A stretch of 64,000 bases of DNA from Lactobacillus intestinalis (GCF_024397795.1 NZ_CP072983.1:124001-188000), one strand, 5' to 3'; positions 18,104 to 27,741 are shown, numbered from the stretch's first letter. Numbers and translations are program-made. Notes: generated from the letters alone by a model not told the origin.

Positions 18104-20053
18104 ATGTGCGGAATTGTTGCTTTTTATGATCCAGAAATAAATGATAAGCAAGCCGTTATTGGAAAAATGATGGCTACTATCAAACACCGTGGACCAAGTT
18201 CTGACGGTTACTACACTAATAACGAAGTTGCACTAGGCTTTAGAAGATTATCTATTATTGATCTTCGTGGCGGTAGTCAACCAATTTATAATGAAGATAA
18301 AACACGTGCAATCATCTTTAATGGTGAAATTTACAACTTTAAGCCTTTGAGAAAAGAATTAATTGATGCAGGCCACACTTTTACTACTAAGGCAGATACT
18401 GAAGTTCTTTTGCACGGTTATGAAGAATGGGGTATGGATGGCTTGCTCAAGCGTGTAAGAGGTATGTTTGCCTTCCTTATTTGGGACGATAATAACAAAA
18501 CTCTTTATGGTGCGCGTGACTTCTTTGGTATTAAGCCAATGTACTACAGCAACCAAAATGGTCATTTGCTTGTAGGTTCAGAGCTTAAGAGCTTTTTGGA
18601 ATATCCAAAATTTAAGCGCGAATTAAACGTTGAAGCAGTTAAACCATATCTTATGAACCAATATAATGACCTTGATGAAACTTTCTTTAAGGGAGTTTAC
18701 CGTTTCCCAGCTGGGCATTGGTTTGAATATAAAGATGGTGAAATGAAGACTCACCAATACTGGGATGCAGAATACAAAGAAAATAATTTAAGCTTTGAAG
18801 CTACTGTAGAAAAGATCAACGAAGATCTTAAGGAAACAGTTGATTTGTACCGTAACGCTGATGTGCCAGTTGGTGCATTCTTATCCGAAGGTGTGGACTC
18901 AAGTTTCTTGACTTCACTTCTTAATCCAGATGACGTTTTCTCTATTTCATTTGATGATTCTACTTATGATGAAGCTTCAAAGGCAAAGGCATTGTCTGAC
19001 ATTAATGGCTGGAACTTCTTCAGTGATAAGGTAGATGCAGATGAAGCCATGCATGACTTTCCGGAAATGCAATATCATATGGATGAACCTGATGCTAACC
19101 CATCAATTATTCCATTGTGGTACTTATGTAAATTAGCTCGTAAGCATGTTACTGTTGCTCTTTCTGGTGAAGGTGCCGATGAACTTTTTGCAGGATATGT
19201 TAACTATGGGATGCACACTCATAACGATGTGATTAAGGTCTTTACTTCAGAGCTTAAGAAACTTCCTAAGAAGAGTAAGGTTAAACTTGCGCATAAGATT
19301 AAGAAGATGCCTAATTTCCCAGGAAAAGTTCACATGTATACTAACTTAGCAGAACCTAGTGAATTCTACGTTGGTCAATCAGTTATCTACGATATGGATT
19401 ACCCAACTATCTTCACTTCCAAAGATGCGAACGACATCTTGCAACCAAGTTACCGTAACAAGTTAACGGTTAACGGCATCTACCAAAAGGACTTCAAGAA
19501 AGTTAAAAATATTGATAACGTTAAGCAAATGCAATACATTGACTTGCACCACTTTATGCTTAACGATATTGAACAAAAAGCCGATAAGATTTCAATGGCT
19601 CACTCACTTGAACTTAGAGTTCCTTACCTTGATAAGAAGATTGCAGAACTTGCAAATAGTATTCCTACTAAGTATTTGGTTAACCGCCATGATACTAAGT
19701 ATGCTCTTCGTAAGGCTTCAGAAAAGGTATTGCCTGATGAATGGGCAAAGCGTCCAAAATTAGGCTTCCCAACTCCAATTAAGCAATGGCTTCAAGAACC
19801 ACGTTTCTACAAGCAAGTACGTGAACTCTTCCAAGCTGATTTTGTAAATGATATCTTCGATCAAAAGAAGATCATTGCTTTATTGGATGATAACTACAAG
19901 GGTGACGGTTCACATCGTCGTCAGATTTGGGCAATTTATACCTTCCTTGTTTGGTACAAGTTATTCTTTGTAGATTACAAGAATACTGTTAAGAAATACC
20001 AACATGTTCAACCAGAAGTTGCAAGTTTGATCTCACAAGGTAAGTTACTTTAA
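18104..20053 (+). CDS. asnB: Asparagine synthetase B-type glutamine amidotransferase
   Basis: A 649-residue AsnB-class enzyme. Met1-Cys2-Gly gives the N-terminal nucleophile (MCGIVAFYDP). The class II glutaminase domain spans about 1-210. The synthetase domain holds the pyrophosphate loop LSEGVDSSFLTSL (about 262; usually SGGVDS, here SEGVDS) and ALSGEGADELFAGY (about 350). The partner gene 13 bases downstream encodes an ATP-grasp ligase of the D-aspartate-ligase type. In lactococci and lactobacilli an AsnB relative (AsnH) amidates D-Asp of the peptidoglycan crossbridge. That role is therefore at least as likely as free asparagine synthesis. Confidence 0.92.
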   Translation: MCGIVAFYDPEINDKQAVIGKMMATIKHRGPSSDGYYTNNEVALGFRRLSIIDLRGGSQPIYNEDKTRAIIFNGEIYNFKPLRKELIDAGHTFTTKADTEVLLHGYEEWGMDGLLKRVRGMFAFLIWDDNNKTLYGARDFFGIKPMYYSNQNGHLLVGSELKSFLEYPKFKRELNVEAVKPYLMNQYNDLDETFFKGVYRFPAGHWFEYKDGEMKTHQYWDAEYKENNLSFEATVEKINEDLKETVDLYRNADVPVGAFLSEGVDSSFLTSLLNPDDVFSISFDDSTYDEASKAKALSDINGWNFFSDKVDADEAMHDFPEMQYHMDEPDANPSIIPLWYLCKLARKHVTVALSGEGADELFAGYVNYGMHTHNDVIKVFTSELKKLPKKSKVKLAHKIKKMPNFPGKVHMYTNLAEPSEFYVGQSVIYDMDYPTIFTSKDANDILQPSYRNKLTVNGIYQKDFKKVKNIDNVKQMQYIDLHHFMLNDIEQKADKISMAHSLELRVPYLDKKIAELANSIPTKYLVNRHDTKYALRKASEKVLPDEWAKRPKLGFPTPIKQWLQEPRFYKQVRELFQADFVNDIFDQKKIIALLDDNYKGDGSHRRQIWAIYTFLVWYKLFFVDYKNTVKKYQHVQPEVASLISQGKLL

Positions 20054-20066
20054 TTAGGGAGTTTTT

Positions 20067-21347
20067 TTGAGAATAATGACTAAGAAGTTTACGCCAATTT
20101 TACTTGGCAGTGATATTAATGTGTATGGAATGGCTCGTTCATTTAACGAAGCTTATGGAATTAAGGTTAAAGCACTAGCTGATATTCAACTTGCTGCTAC
20201 TCGTTATTCAAAAATTGTGGATGTTGAAATCCACCATGGTTTTAGTGCTGATCCAACTTTCATGGATGTAATGCACAAGAAGATGGAAATTTACAAGAAT
20301 CACAAGGAACCTGTAATTTTGATTGCTTGTGGTGATGGTTATGCAGAACTATTGGCAAAGCATAAGGATGAATTAAGTGAAGTATTCATCGTTCCCTACA
20401 TTGACTATGATTTGTTGGAAGTCCTTATTTCAAAAGAAGGCTTTTACGAAACTGCAGAAAAGTATGGCTTGCCATATCCAAAGACTAAGATCATTACTAT
20501 GGATGAATACAAGGCTAAGAAGCACTTAGATATTCCATTTGATTATCCAGTCGAATTAAAGCCAGAAGATCCTGTTTCTTGGCTTAATTGTCAATTTGAA
20601 GGTCGTAAGAAGACTTTTACAATTCATGATGAAGCAGAACTTGCTGATATCGTAAATAAGATCTACACTCATGGATATAAAGAAGACTTGATCTTGCAAG
20701 ACTTTATTCCAGGGGATGACTCTAATATGCGTACTTTGAATGCATATGTTGATAAGAATCACCAAGTAAAGATGATGTGTTTAGGTCACCCACTTCTTGA
20801 AGATCCAACTCCTCAATCAATTGGTAACTACATGACCATCTTGCCAGAATATGATGAAAAGTTATACGAACAAGTTCAAACTTTCCTTGAAAAATTGAAC
20901 TACACTGGTATGGCTAACTTTGATATTAAGTATGATGAACGTGACGGGGAGTACAAGTTCTTCGAAATTAACTTGCGTCAAGGTCGTTCAAGTTTTTATG
21001 TAACTTTAAATGGTTACAATTTAGCTAAGTGGTATATTGATGACTACGTAGAAGATAATTTGAAGGATAAGAAGACTGTATATGGTAATAAATTAAAGTC
21101 TAAGCACGTTCTTTGGCTTGGAGTACCAAACAAGATCTTTAAGGAATATGCTGTTGATAACGAAGCAAAACGTACAGCAGAAGAATTAATTCATGAAGGT
21201 CGCTATGGTACAACTGTCTTTTATGATAAAGATCGCAACTTTAAACGTTGGCTTTTAATGAAATACATGTTCCATAATTACTACTCAAGATACAAGCAAT
21301 ATTTTGAAGTTAACAAAGGACAATACTTCGAAAAGAAGAATAATTAA
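20067..21347 (+). CDS. ATP-grasp carboxylate-amine ligase, likely D-aspartate ligase
   Basis: A 426-residue ATP-grasp enzyme. The ATP-binding region spans about residues 120-300 (PVELKPEDPVSWLNCQFEG, LILQDFIPGDDSN) and the metal loop is FFEINLRQGRSSFY near 300. Size and sequence style fit the D-aspartate ligases (Asl) that add D-Asp to Lys of the peptidoglycan precursor in enterococci and lactobacilli. Pairing with asnB (D-Asp to D-Asn amidation) supports this. The TTG at 20067 has AGGGAG five bases away. The ATG three codons later would need a 14-base gap, so TTG is preferred. Confidence 0.75.
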   Translation: MRIMTKKFTPILLGSDINVYGMARSFNEAYGIKVKALADIQLAATRYSKIVDVEIHHGFSADPTFMDVMHKKMEIYKNHKEPVILIACGDGYAELLAKHKDELSEVFIVPYIDYDLLEVLISKEGFYETAEKYGLPYPKTKIITMDEYKAKKHLDIPFDYPVELKPEDPVSWLNCQFEGRKKTFTIHDEAELADIVNKIYTHGYKEDLILQDFIPGDDSNMRTLNAYVDKNHQVKMMCLGHPLLEDPTPQSIGNYMTILPEYDEKLYEQVQTFLEKLNYTGMANFDIKYDERDGEYKFFEINLRQGRSSFYVTLNGYNLAKWYIDDYVEDNLKDKKTVYGNKLKSKHVLWLGVPNKIFKEYAVDNEAKRTAEELIHEGRYGTTVFYDKDRNFKRWLLMKYMFHNYYSRYKQYFEVNKGQYFEKKNN

Positions 21348-21358
21348 TAAACTAATTG

Positions 21359-21391
21359 AAGTAGGGTATTCAAAGAATATCCTACTTTTTT
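21359..21391 (+). terminator. Terminator of asnB-ligase unit
   Basis: AAGTAGGGTATTC and GAATATCCTACTT form a 13-pair stem followed by TTTTTTG. Confidence 0.88.
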
Positions 21392-21454
21392 GTGCAAATT
21401 TTTTAAAAAATAATTTTTATTTGCTGAAGGTCGTTCACATCGCAATTTTGCCTA

Positions 21455-21502
21455 ATACAACTTATAGATAGCAAAGTTTATATAGGATACAATATCTTGT
21501 AG
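21455..21502 (+). promoter_or_regulatory. Candidate tandem NrdR boxes
   Basis: Two imperfect 16-base elements, ATACAACTTATAGATA (21455) and ATACAATATCTTGTAG (21487), lie exactly 32 bases apart. That is the three-turn spacing typical of NrdR boxes. The second matches the ACACAATATATTGTGT-like consensus at about 12 positions, the first at about 9. They lie just upstream of nrdD. Confidence 0.5.
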
Positions 21503-21544
21503 TTATGATATGATTTAGCTACGTCTTAAGGAGTAGTGAACAAA

Positions 21545-23746
21545 ATGCTAAAACAAGAAATTAACACACGCTTGGAAGATTTAACAATGCTGAAAACCTT
21601 CATCAAACGGGATGGTGCTAAATATCCTTTTGAGATTTTTAAATTGGAAATGGTACTTCACAATTTAGATCTTGATGATGTCAAAGTACCTCTCTTGGCA
21701 GAAATTATTTCTCGTTTGTCTTCACAAAATGTAAAAGCAGAAGAAGTAGCTCAAGCTTTTCATGATAGTTTAAATTCTTTGGGTTACTTAGATGAAGCTA
21801 AGAAATATGTGACATACCGCCAAAAAGATCAAGAAGAATGGGAAAAGCAAACCGATACTAAGAATCGACTAGAAAGATTAGTTCATAAAGATCCCACTAT
21901 CGTCAACGAAAATGCTAATAAAGATAGTGATGTCTTTAGTACTCAACGGGATTTAACTGCGGGTGTGGTAGGAAAAACGGTTGGTTTAACTATGATGCCT
22001 GAACATATTGCAAAGGCTCACTTGCGTGGTGATATTCACTGGCACGATCTTGATTACACCCCTCTTTCACCGATGTCAAACTGTTGCTTGATTGATTTTA
22101 AGGAAATGCTTACCAATGGTTTTAAGATTGGAAATGCGTTTATGGAAAGTCCAAATTCAATTGGAGTAGCTACTAGTCAAGTTGCGCAAATCATCACTAA
22201 TGTCGCATCTAGTCAGTATGGAGGATGTTCTTTTGATAGAGCGGATCAAGTTTTAGCTCCATTTGCTCAAAAGAATTATGAGAAGCACTTAAAAGCTGCC
22301 TATGAATTAATTGATGATAAGGATAAGGCGGAAGCATTTGCTAAAAAACGCACTAAGAAAGATATTTATGATGCAATGCAAAGCCTAGAATATGAGATCA
22401 ACACGATGTTTTCTAGCCAAGGTCAAACTCCCTTTACTAGTTTGGGATATGGCTTAGGAACTTCTTGGATTGAAAAAGAAATCCAAAAAGATATTCTACG
22501 TATTCGAATTGCTGGCTTGGGCAAGGAACATCGAACTGCGATTTTCCCTAAATTGCTTTTTACTATCAAAAAGGGTCTTAACTTACATCCAGGCGATCCT
22601 AACTATGATGTTAAAAAGCTGGCCATTGAATGTTCAACTAAGAGAATGTATCCTGATGTATTGATGTATGACAAGATCAAAGAAATTACTGGATCATTTA
22701 AGTGTCCAATGGGTTGCCGATCCTTTTTGCAAGGATGGAAAGATAAAAATGGTAAAGAGGTTAACTCTGGACGCATGAACCTCGGAGTAGTGACGGTTAA
22801 CTTGCCACGCATTGCCATTGAATCACACGGGGATATGGACTTATTCTGGAAAATCTTTAATGTACGAATGAGAACAGCCCATGAAGCATTAAAATTTAAA
22901 GCTCATCGCGTAACTGAGGCTGTTCCAGTAAATGCGCCAATTCTTTATCAATTTGGCGCCTTTGGCAAGAGATTGAGTGAAGATGGAAATGTAAACGACC
23001 TATTTAAGAATGGTCGTGCAACTATTTCTTTAGGGTACATTGGTCTTTATGAAGTAGGAACTGTATTTTATGGACCTGATTGGGAAAAGAATAAGGACGC
23101 CCATGATTTTACCGTCCAAATTGTCAAAAAGATGCATGGATTATGTGCTAAATGGGAAAAAGAAGATCCAAACCATTATCATTACAGTCTCTATTCCACT
23201 CCAAGTGAAAGTTTAACGGACCGTTTTTGCCGTTTAGATACAAATAAGTTTGGCAAGATTAAAGATATTACTGATAAGGATTACTATACAAACTCTTTCC
23301 ACTATGATGTGCGTAAGCATCCAACTCCATTTGAAAAACTAAGTTTTGAAATGGATTATCCAAAATATGCAGCAGGTGGTTTTATTCATTATTGTGAATA
23401 TCCTAATCTTAAGCAAAATCCGGCAGCTTTAGAAGCTGTTTGGGACTGGGCATATGACAAGGTTGGGTACCTGGGTACTAACACGCCAATTGATAAATGT
23501 TACAAGTGTGGTTTTGCCGGGGAGTTTAAAGCTACGGCAAAAGGTTTTCAATGTCCTGAATGTGGAAATCATGATCCTAAAACTTGTGATTGTGTGAAAA
23601 GAACTTGTGGTTATTTAGGAAATCCTTTGAAGCGGCCAATGGTTCATGGTCGTCATGAGGAAATTGCTCATCGTGTAAAACACATGAATCAAGGTTTAGA
23701 AACTCAAATGGCAAATGACGAAACTAGAAGAAATGAGCAATACTAA
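21545..23746 (+). CDS. nrdD: Anaerobic ribonucleoside-triphosphate reductase
   Basis: Class III glycyl-radical reductase making dNTPs without oxygen. An N-terminal ATP-cone (IKRDGAKYPFEIFKLEMVL onwards, about residues 20-110) precedes the catalytic barrel. The C-terminus carries the zinc site (CYKCGF ... CPECGN) and the glycyl-radical loop RTCGYLGNP. The start is the ATG at 21545 with AAGGAG 11 bases upstream. A GTG at 21536 is too close to that site. The gene shares one base with the stop/start of nrdG. Candidate NrdR boxes lie upstream. Confidence 0.95.
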   Translation: MLKQEINTRLEDLTMLKTFIKRDGAKYPFEIFKLEMVLHNLDLDDVKVPLLAEIISRLSSQNVKAEEVAQAFHDSLNSLGYLDEAKKYVTYRQKDQEEWEKQTDTKNRLERLVHKDPTIVNENANKDSDVFSTQRDLTAGVVGKTVGLTMMPEHIAKAHLRGDIHWHDLDYTPLSPMSNCCLIDFKEMLTNGFKIGNAFMESPNSIGVATSQVAQIITNVASSQYGGCSFDRADQVLAPFAQKNYEKHLKAAYELIDDKDKAEAFAKKRTKKDIYDAMQSLEYEINTMFSSQGQTPFTSLGYGLGTSWIEKEIQKDILRIRIAGLGKEHRTAIFPKLLFTIKKGLNLHPGDPNYDVKKLAIECSTKRMYPDVLMYDKIKEITGSFKCPMGCRSFLQGWKDKNGKEVNSGRMNLGVVTVNLPRIAIESHGDMDLFWKIFNVRMRTAHEALKFKAHRVTEAVPVNAPILYQFGAFGKRLSEDGNVNDLFKNGRATISLGYIGLYEVGTVFYGPDWEKNKDAHDFTVQIVKKMHGLCAKWEKEDPNHYHYSLYSTPSESLTDRFCRLDTNKFGKIKDITDKDYYTNSFHYDVRKHPTPFEKLSFEMDYPKYAAGGFIHYCEYPNLKQNPAALEAVWDWAYDKVGYLGTNTPIDKCYKCGFAGEFKATAKGFQCPECGNHDPKTCDCVKRTCGYLGNPLKRPMVHGRHEEIAHRVKHMNQGLETQMANDETRRNEQY

Positions 23747-24459
23747 TGCCAGAAAAAGATCAGAATAATCAAGAAGGACCTGATACTCGCAATAATTTGA
23801 TAAAAATTAATGTGGGTGGAGATACGGTTTTTGTTAATTCAAATCAATATAAGCCTAAAAAGGATATTAAACCTAAAAAACGATTGACTCAAAAAATGCC
23901 AAAAGATCCTAAACCGGGCGAATGGAAAACAGAAGATTATAGTTTGCATAAAATAGCTGACTATAAGCCTTTCAATTTTGTAGATGGTGAAGGAGTTCGT
24001 TGTAGTCTTTATGTATCAGGATGTTTGTTTGATTGTCCTGGGTGTTATAACTTAGCAGCTCAAAACTTTAATTATGGTAAAGTTTATACACAAGAGCTTG
24101 AAGATAAGATTATTGATGATCTTTCACAAAGTTATGTACAAGGCTTGACGCTCCTTGGCGGAGAACCATTTCTTAATACCTGGGTTTGTTTAAAGTTAAT
24201 TAATCGAGTTCGTAAAGAATTTGGAAATAAAAAAGACATTTGGTCTTGGTCAGGTTATACTTGGGATGAATTAATGCAAGAAACTCCTGACAAAAAAGAA
24301 ATGCTTTCAAAGATTGATATTTTAGTAGATGGTCGATTTTTGGAAAGTAAGAAAGATTTAACGCTGCAGTTTAGAGGTTCCAGCAATCAGCGGATTATTG
24401 ACGTTCAAAAGTCGCTTAAAGCTGATAAAGTCATTATTTGGGATAAATTAGAAAGATAA
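23746..24459 (+). CDS. nrdG: Anaerobic RNR-activating radical-SAM protein
   Basis: A 237-residue activase that installs the glycyl radical on NrdD. The radical-SAM cluster motif is CLFDCPGC (about residue 93) and the SAM-binding GGE is in TLLGGEPFLN (about 143). The core matches NrdG. About 60-70 polar, Lys-rich residues precede it, which is longer than minimal NrdG proteins (about 150-190). It is translationally coupled to nrdD (TAATG). A hairpin follows. Confidence 0.93.
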   Translation: MPEKDQNNQEGPDTRNNLIKINVGGDTVFVNSNQYKPKKDIKPKKRLTQKMPKDPKPGEWKTEDYSLHKIADYKPFNFVDGEGVRCSLYVSGCLFDCPGCYNLAAQNFNYGKVYTQELEDKIIDDLSQSYVQGLTLLGGEPFLNTWVCLKLINRVRKEFGNKKDIWSWSGYTWDELMQETPDKKEMLSKIDILVDGRFLESKKDLTLQFRGSSNQRIIDVQKSLKADKVIIWDKLER

Positions 24460-24471
24460 TTGAAAGGAAAG

Positions 24472-24508
24472 TAAGGGGAGACATGCTTGTTTTCTCCTTA
24501 TTTTTTTA
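24472..24508 (+). terminator. Terminator after nrdG
   Basis: TAAGGGGAGA pairs with TTTCTCCTTA around nine bases and leads into TTTTTTT. The next gene begins only about eight bases later with no clear promoter, so partial read-through is likely. Confidence 0.75.
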
Positions 24509-24515
24509 GGTAAAG

Positions 24516-25085
24516 ATGCAAGATAAAGTAAAAATCGCAGATCAAATTATTCGTAATTTGCAAGATGTAGAAGATCCGGAATTGTTTGTGGATATTGTTA
24601 ATTTGGGGTTAATTTATGGAGTGGATATTGAAGATAGCCATTGCACAGTGACAATGACGCTCACTACTATGGGATGTCCCTTAAACGAGTATTTAGATCA
24701 AGAAATTAAAAAAGCTGTTTTGAAAACTCCAGGTATTGAAAGTGTAGATGTTAAATTGGTTTGGTATCCAGTTTGGTCAACGGATCGGATGAGCGATGCA
24801 GCCAAAAAAGCGTTAGGAGTTGGGGAAGTTAAATCTGAGAAGTCCTATTCTGACGAAAAACTCTTAGATTTCTATACTTCAATTAAAACTTTTGCCCAAG
24901 AGTATCCTGACTTTGTCCAAGATATGTATGATATTGGATTTACTAGAATCAAAATTCCAGGGATGCTCAATACCGTTGGCCGGGTGATGAATTTGGAATT
25001 AGGATCTAAAGCTATGGGTTTTGATATTGAGGACGTTAAGAAGAAGCTTGAGGAGAAGGGATATAAATTTGATGAAGGAAGATAG
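24516..25085 (+). CDS. DUF59 (MIP18/SufT-like) protein fused to DUF1858
   Basis: 189 residues, two domains. Residues 1-95 form a DUF59/MIP18 domain (DVEDPELFVDIVNLGLIYGV, TTMGCPL with the conserved Cys), known for iron-sulfur cluster assembly or carriage. Residues about 115-185 look like DUF1858 (LLDFYTSIKTFAQEYPDFVQ ... ELGSKAMGFDIEDVKKKL). It sits between the iron-sulfur enzyme NrdG and a hemerythrin protein. Its 3' end overlaps the next gene by 14 bases, which suggests a common role in cluster or oxygen/NO stress biology. Confidence 0.75.
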   Translation: MQDKVKIADQIIRNLQDVEDPELFVDIVNLGLIYGVDIEDSHCTVTMTLTTMGCPLNEYLDQEIKKAVLKTPGIESVDVKLVWYPVWSTDRMSDAAKKALGVGEVKSEKSYSDEKLLDFYTSIKTFAQEYPDFVQDMYDIGFTRIKIPGMLNTVGRVMNLELGSKAMGFDIEDVKKKLEEKGYKFDEGR

Positions 25086-26271
25086 ACAAAAAGCAATTTT
25101 AGAAATTTTGCATTACATTCATGATGGTGGTGATTTTGATACAGCTAAAAAGATGTTTCAGGATCGTTTTGATCAAGTGGATGTCTCTGAAATTACAGAA
25201 GCTGAGTGTGAATTGATTGCTGGGGGTCTAGATCCTAGTCAAATTCAATATTTATGTAATGTTCATGCGGAAGTATTTAAGGGGAATATTAAGCAAAATG
25301 AACTAAATTCTGATTTTGAAAAACCAGGCCACCCAGTAAATACGTTAAAACTAGAAAATATCGTAATTAAATCGTTAATTAATGACTATCTCTTACCTAA
25401 TTTAGAAAAATGGGAAGAAGATCCAAATCCTGAGTCCATCACTAAAATTCAAAAAGCACTTTCAGATTTAGCGACAATTGATAAGCATTATAGGCGAAAA
25501 GAAACTTCTATTTTTCCAATAATGAATAAATATGGAATTACAGCTCCACCGGAAGTGATGTGGGGAGTGGATGATGATATTCGCAACTTAATTAAAAATG
25601 CACAACATCTAGCAAATCAAGCTCATCCAGAAGAACACTCTTTAGCAGAAGCAATAAAAAAGGCGAGTCATGAAGTGTTAGAGATGATCTTTAAAGAAGA
25701 AGAGATTATGATTCCCATGCTTGATGAGGTCGCCACTTCTCAAGATTGGTATAACGTGAAACTTGAGGAAAAACAAATCGGCTATACTTTGATCGCTACA
25801 CCGATGAATTGGAAGCCTAAAATGCCGGAAACTACTTCAGGTGCGATTTCGATTGATAAATTGACCTCTTTGGCAATTAATTTTAAAGAAGGAAGCTTAA
25901 ACTTGAAGCAATTAGAGGCGATTTTAGATATTTTGCCATTTGCTTTAACTTTTATCGATGAAAACGATAAGGTGACATATTTTGGAGGGGGTGCATCTAT
26001 TTATCCCCATTCAAAAAATGTATTAGGAAATTCAGTTTTTTCCTGTCACCCAGCAAAAAGTCGCCCAATTATTCACCGTATTTTTGATGAATTTCATACT
26101 GGAAAGAAAGATAAATACGAATTTTGGTTTGAACCACGAAAGATGGGGCGCTATCTTTACTTGCGCTATTACGCAGTAAGGGATGAAGAAGGAAAATACT
26201 TGGGTTGTCTTGAAGTAGCTGAAGATGTAACAGAAATTCGTGCAAAAAAGACGGAAAAACGAAAAATATAG
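25072..26271 (+). CDS. DUF438-hemerythrin-PAS protein
   Basis: 399 residues. The N-terminal DUF438 domain (about 1-65) is followed by a hemerythrin-like four-helix bundle (about 75-225), whose conserved GHPVNTLKLEN, HYRRKETSIFP and EEEIMIPML segments carry the His and Glu iron ligands. A PAS domain comes last (about 270-395; LPFALTFIDENDKVTYF, SCHPAKS, YAVRDEEGKYLGCLEVAEDV). Family members are proposed to sense oxygen or NO or to help repair iron centres. The start overlaps the DUF59 gene by 14 bases. It has a full-length paralogue directly downstream. Confidence 0.8.
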   Translation: MKEDRQKAILEILHYIHDGGDFDTAKKMFQDRFDQVDVSEITEAECELIAGGLDPSQIQYLCNVHAEVFKGNIKQNELNSDFEKPGHPVNTLKLENIVIKSLINDYLLPNLEKWEEDPNPESITKIQKALSDLATIDKHYRRKETSIFPIMNKYGITAPPEVMWGVDDDIRNLIKNAQHLANQAHPEEHSLAEAIKKASHEVLEMIFKEEEIMIPMLDEVATSQDWYNVKLEEKQIGYTLIATPMNWKPKMPETTSGAISIDKLTSLAINFKEGSLNLKQLEAILDILPFALTFIDENDKVTYFGGGASIYPHSKNVLGNSVFSCHPAKSRPIIHRIFDEFHTGKKDKYEFWFEPRKMGRYLYLRYYAVRDEEGKYLGCLEVAEDVTEIRAKKTEKRKI

Positions 26272-26415
26272 CTTTTTTCGGCTTTACTTTTATTGAAGGC
26301 TAATGATATTATTTCGAGGAGAACAGCAAAAGTTAATACTATTTTCATACTAAGCGAATAATGAGTTATACTAGTTATTAACAGCTTTCAGTAGAAGAGA
26401 GGGTACGATCGGACA

Positions 26416-27702
26416 ATGGTGAATTCAAAGGATATAGGTATAAAAAGAGAGAAAAATCTGCTAGAGACTTTGCAATTTCTGATTGATGGTGGCGACTATT
26501 CTAAAGGCTCCTCTTTTTTAGAAAAAGCAAAGCAGTATCAAGCAGCGGCATGTATGGTTCCTGGCCATCCGCTCTATACTTTTAGACAAGAAAATGATCA
26601 AATCACTAATTTGATTCAAAATGAAATTTTACCTCAATTAAAAATTTGGCAACAAGATGGTAAAGATAGTGCAGCTTTAGCTAGACTTCAAAATGGTGTT
26701 GATCGTTTACATGATTTGAAAAATCATTATTCACGTAAAGAAATTTCAATTTATCCGCTTCTTGTTAAAAATGGGCTCGCTAGTGAAGAGCAAACTTCAA
26801 AATTGTGGCAAATGGATGATGATGTTCGTGATTTAGTTAAAAAAGTCGCATCTGTAATTCGTCAAGATCCAATGCCAGATAAATATTTTATAGAAGCTTT
26901 GGTAGAAAAAATGGCATATCAGGTATTAAGACTCGTTTTTCAAGAAGAAGCTGTTTGTATGCCACTTTTGGAAGATGTTGTTTCTACTAAGGATTGGCAT
27001 ATTGTTAAACAAGATGAAGTTGAAGTTGGATATTGTTTAATTGATACTCCTCCACGCTGGGATCCAACTAAGGAAGAAATTGAAGAAAATCAGCTATATT
27101 TGGATCAAAAATCCGATCTGAATAAACAGATAGTCCAGGCTTTTCATAAATATGTTAGTCAACTATCTCATATTGATACAAATATTAAATCATCGGATAT
27201 TTTAAAGGGTGATGAAAGTTATCCAATTGGTGATTCGAACACCGGCCCAAGTTTAATTGTACCGAATATGGAAGATATTGTGGTTAAATTGGAAGTGGGA
27301 TCACTTAGTTTGAAAGAGATTCCGGCGATTTTCAATGTGTTGCCAATTGATCTAACATTTGTGGACGCACATGATCGAGTAAAATGGTTTTCTAATTCCG
27401 ATAGAGTATTTCCAAGAACAAGATCAGTAATTGGGCGTCCGGTTATTCGTTGTCACCCACCGAAAAGTATTGATAAAGTGTTGAAAATTTTGAATGATTT
27501 TCACAAAGGATATTCAGATAGTGAAGACTTTTGGGTAAATGTAAGAGGTCGAATTATTTATCTATCTTTCTTTGCTGTGCGGGATGCCCAAGATAACTAC
27601 TTAGGTTGTCTAGAAACTGTTCAAGATATTACTAAATTTAAGAATATTACTGGTACCAAGACACTAGAAAATAAAGATAAATTTGATAAAAAGTCAGATT
27701 AA
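26416..27702 (+). CDS. Hemerythrin-PAS protein, paralogue of the preceding gene
   Basis: A 428-residue relative of the upstream protein. It has a shortened DUF438-like head (1-45), the hemerythrin bundle (about 50-200; GHPLYTFRQEN, HYSRKEISIYP, QEEAVCMPLL), a low-complexity linker (about 220-285), and a C-terminal PAS domain (LPIDLTFVDAHDRVKWF, RCHPPKS, FFAVRDAQDNYLGCLETVQD). The iron-ligand positions are conserved in both copies, so neither looks inactivated. The 144-base gap upstream suggests its own promoter. Confidence 0.78.
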   Translation: MVNSKDIGIKREKNLLETLQFLIDGGDYSKGSSFLEKAKQYQAAACMVPGHPLYTFRQENDQITNLIQNEILPQLKIWQQDGKDSAALARLQNGVDRLHDLKNHYSRKEISIYPLLVKNGLASEEQTSKLWQMDDDVRDLVKKVASVIRQDPMPDKYFIEALVEKMAYQVLRLVFQEEAVCMPLLEDVVSTKDWHIVKQDEVEVGYCLIDTPPRWDPTKEEIEENQLYLDQKSDLNKQIVQAFHKYVSQLSHIDTNIKSSDILKGDESYPIGDSNTGPSLIVPNMEDIVVKLEVGSLSLKEIPAIFNVLPIDLTFVDAHDRVKWFSNSDRVFPRTRSVIGRPVIRCHPPKSIDKVLKILNDFHKGYSDSEDFWVNVRGRIIYLSFFAVRDAQDNYLGCLETVQDITKFKNITGTKTLENKDKFDKKSD

Positions 27703-27707
27703 AGTAA

Positions 27708-27741
27708 AATGGTGACTCTTCACTTGAGCCACTATTTTTTG
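27708..27741 (+). terminator. Intrinsic terminator
   Basis: AATGGTGACTC pairs with GAGCCACTATT (two wobble positions) before TTTTTTG. Confidence 0.75.
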
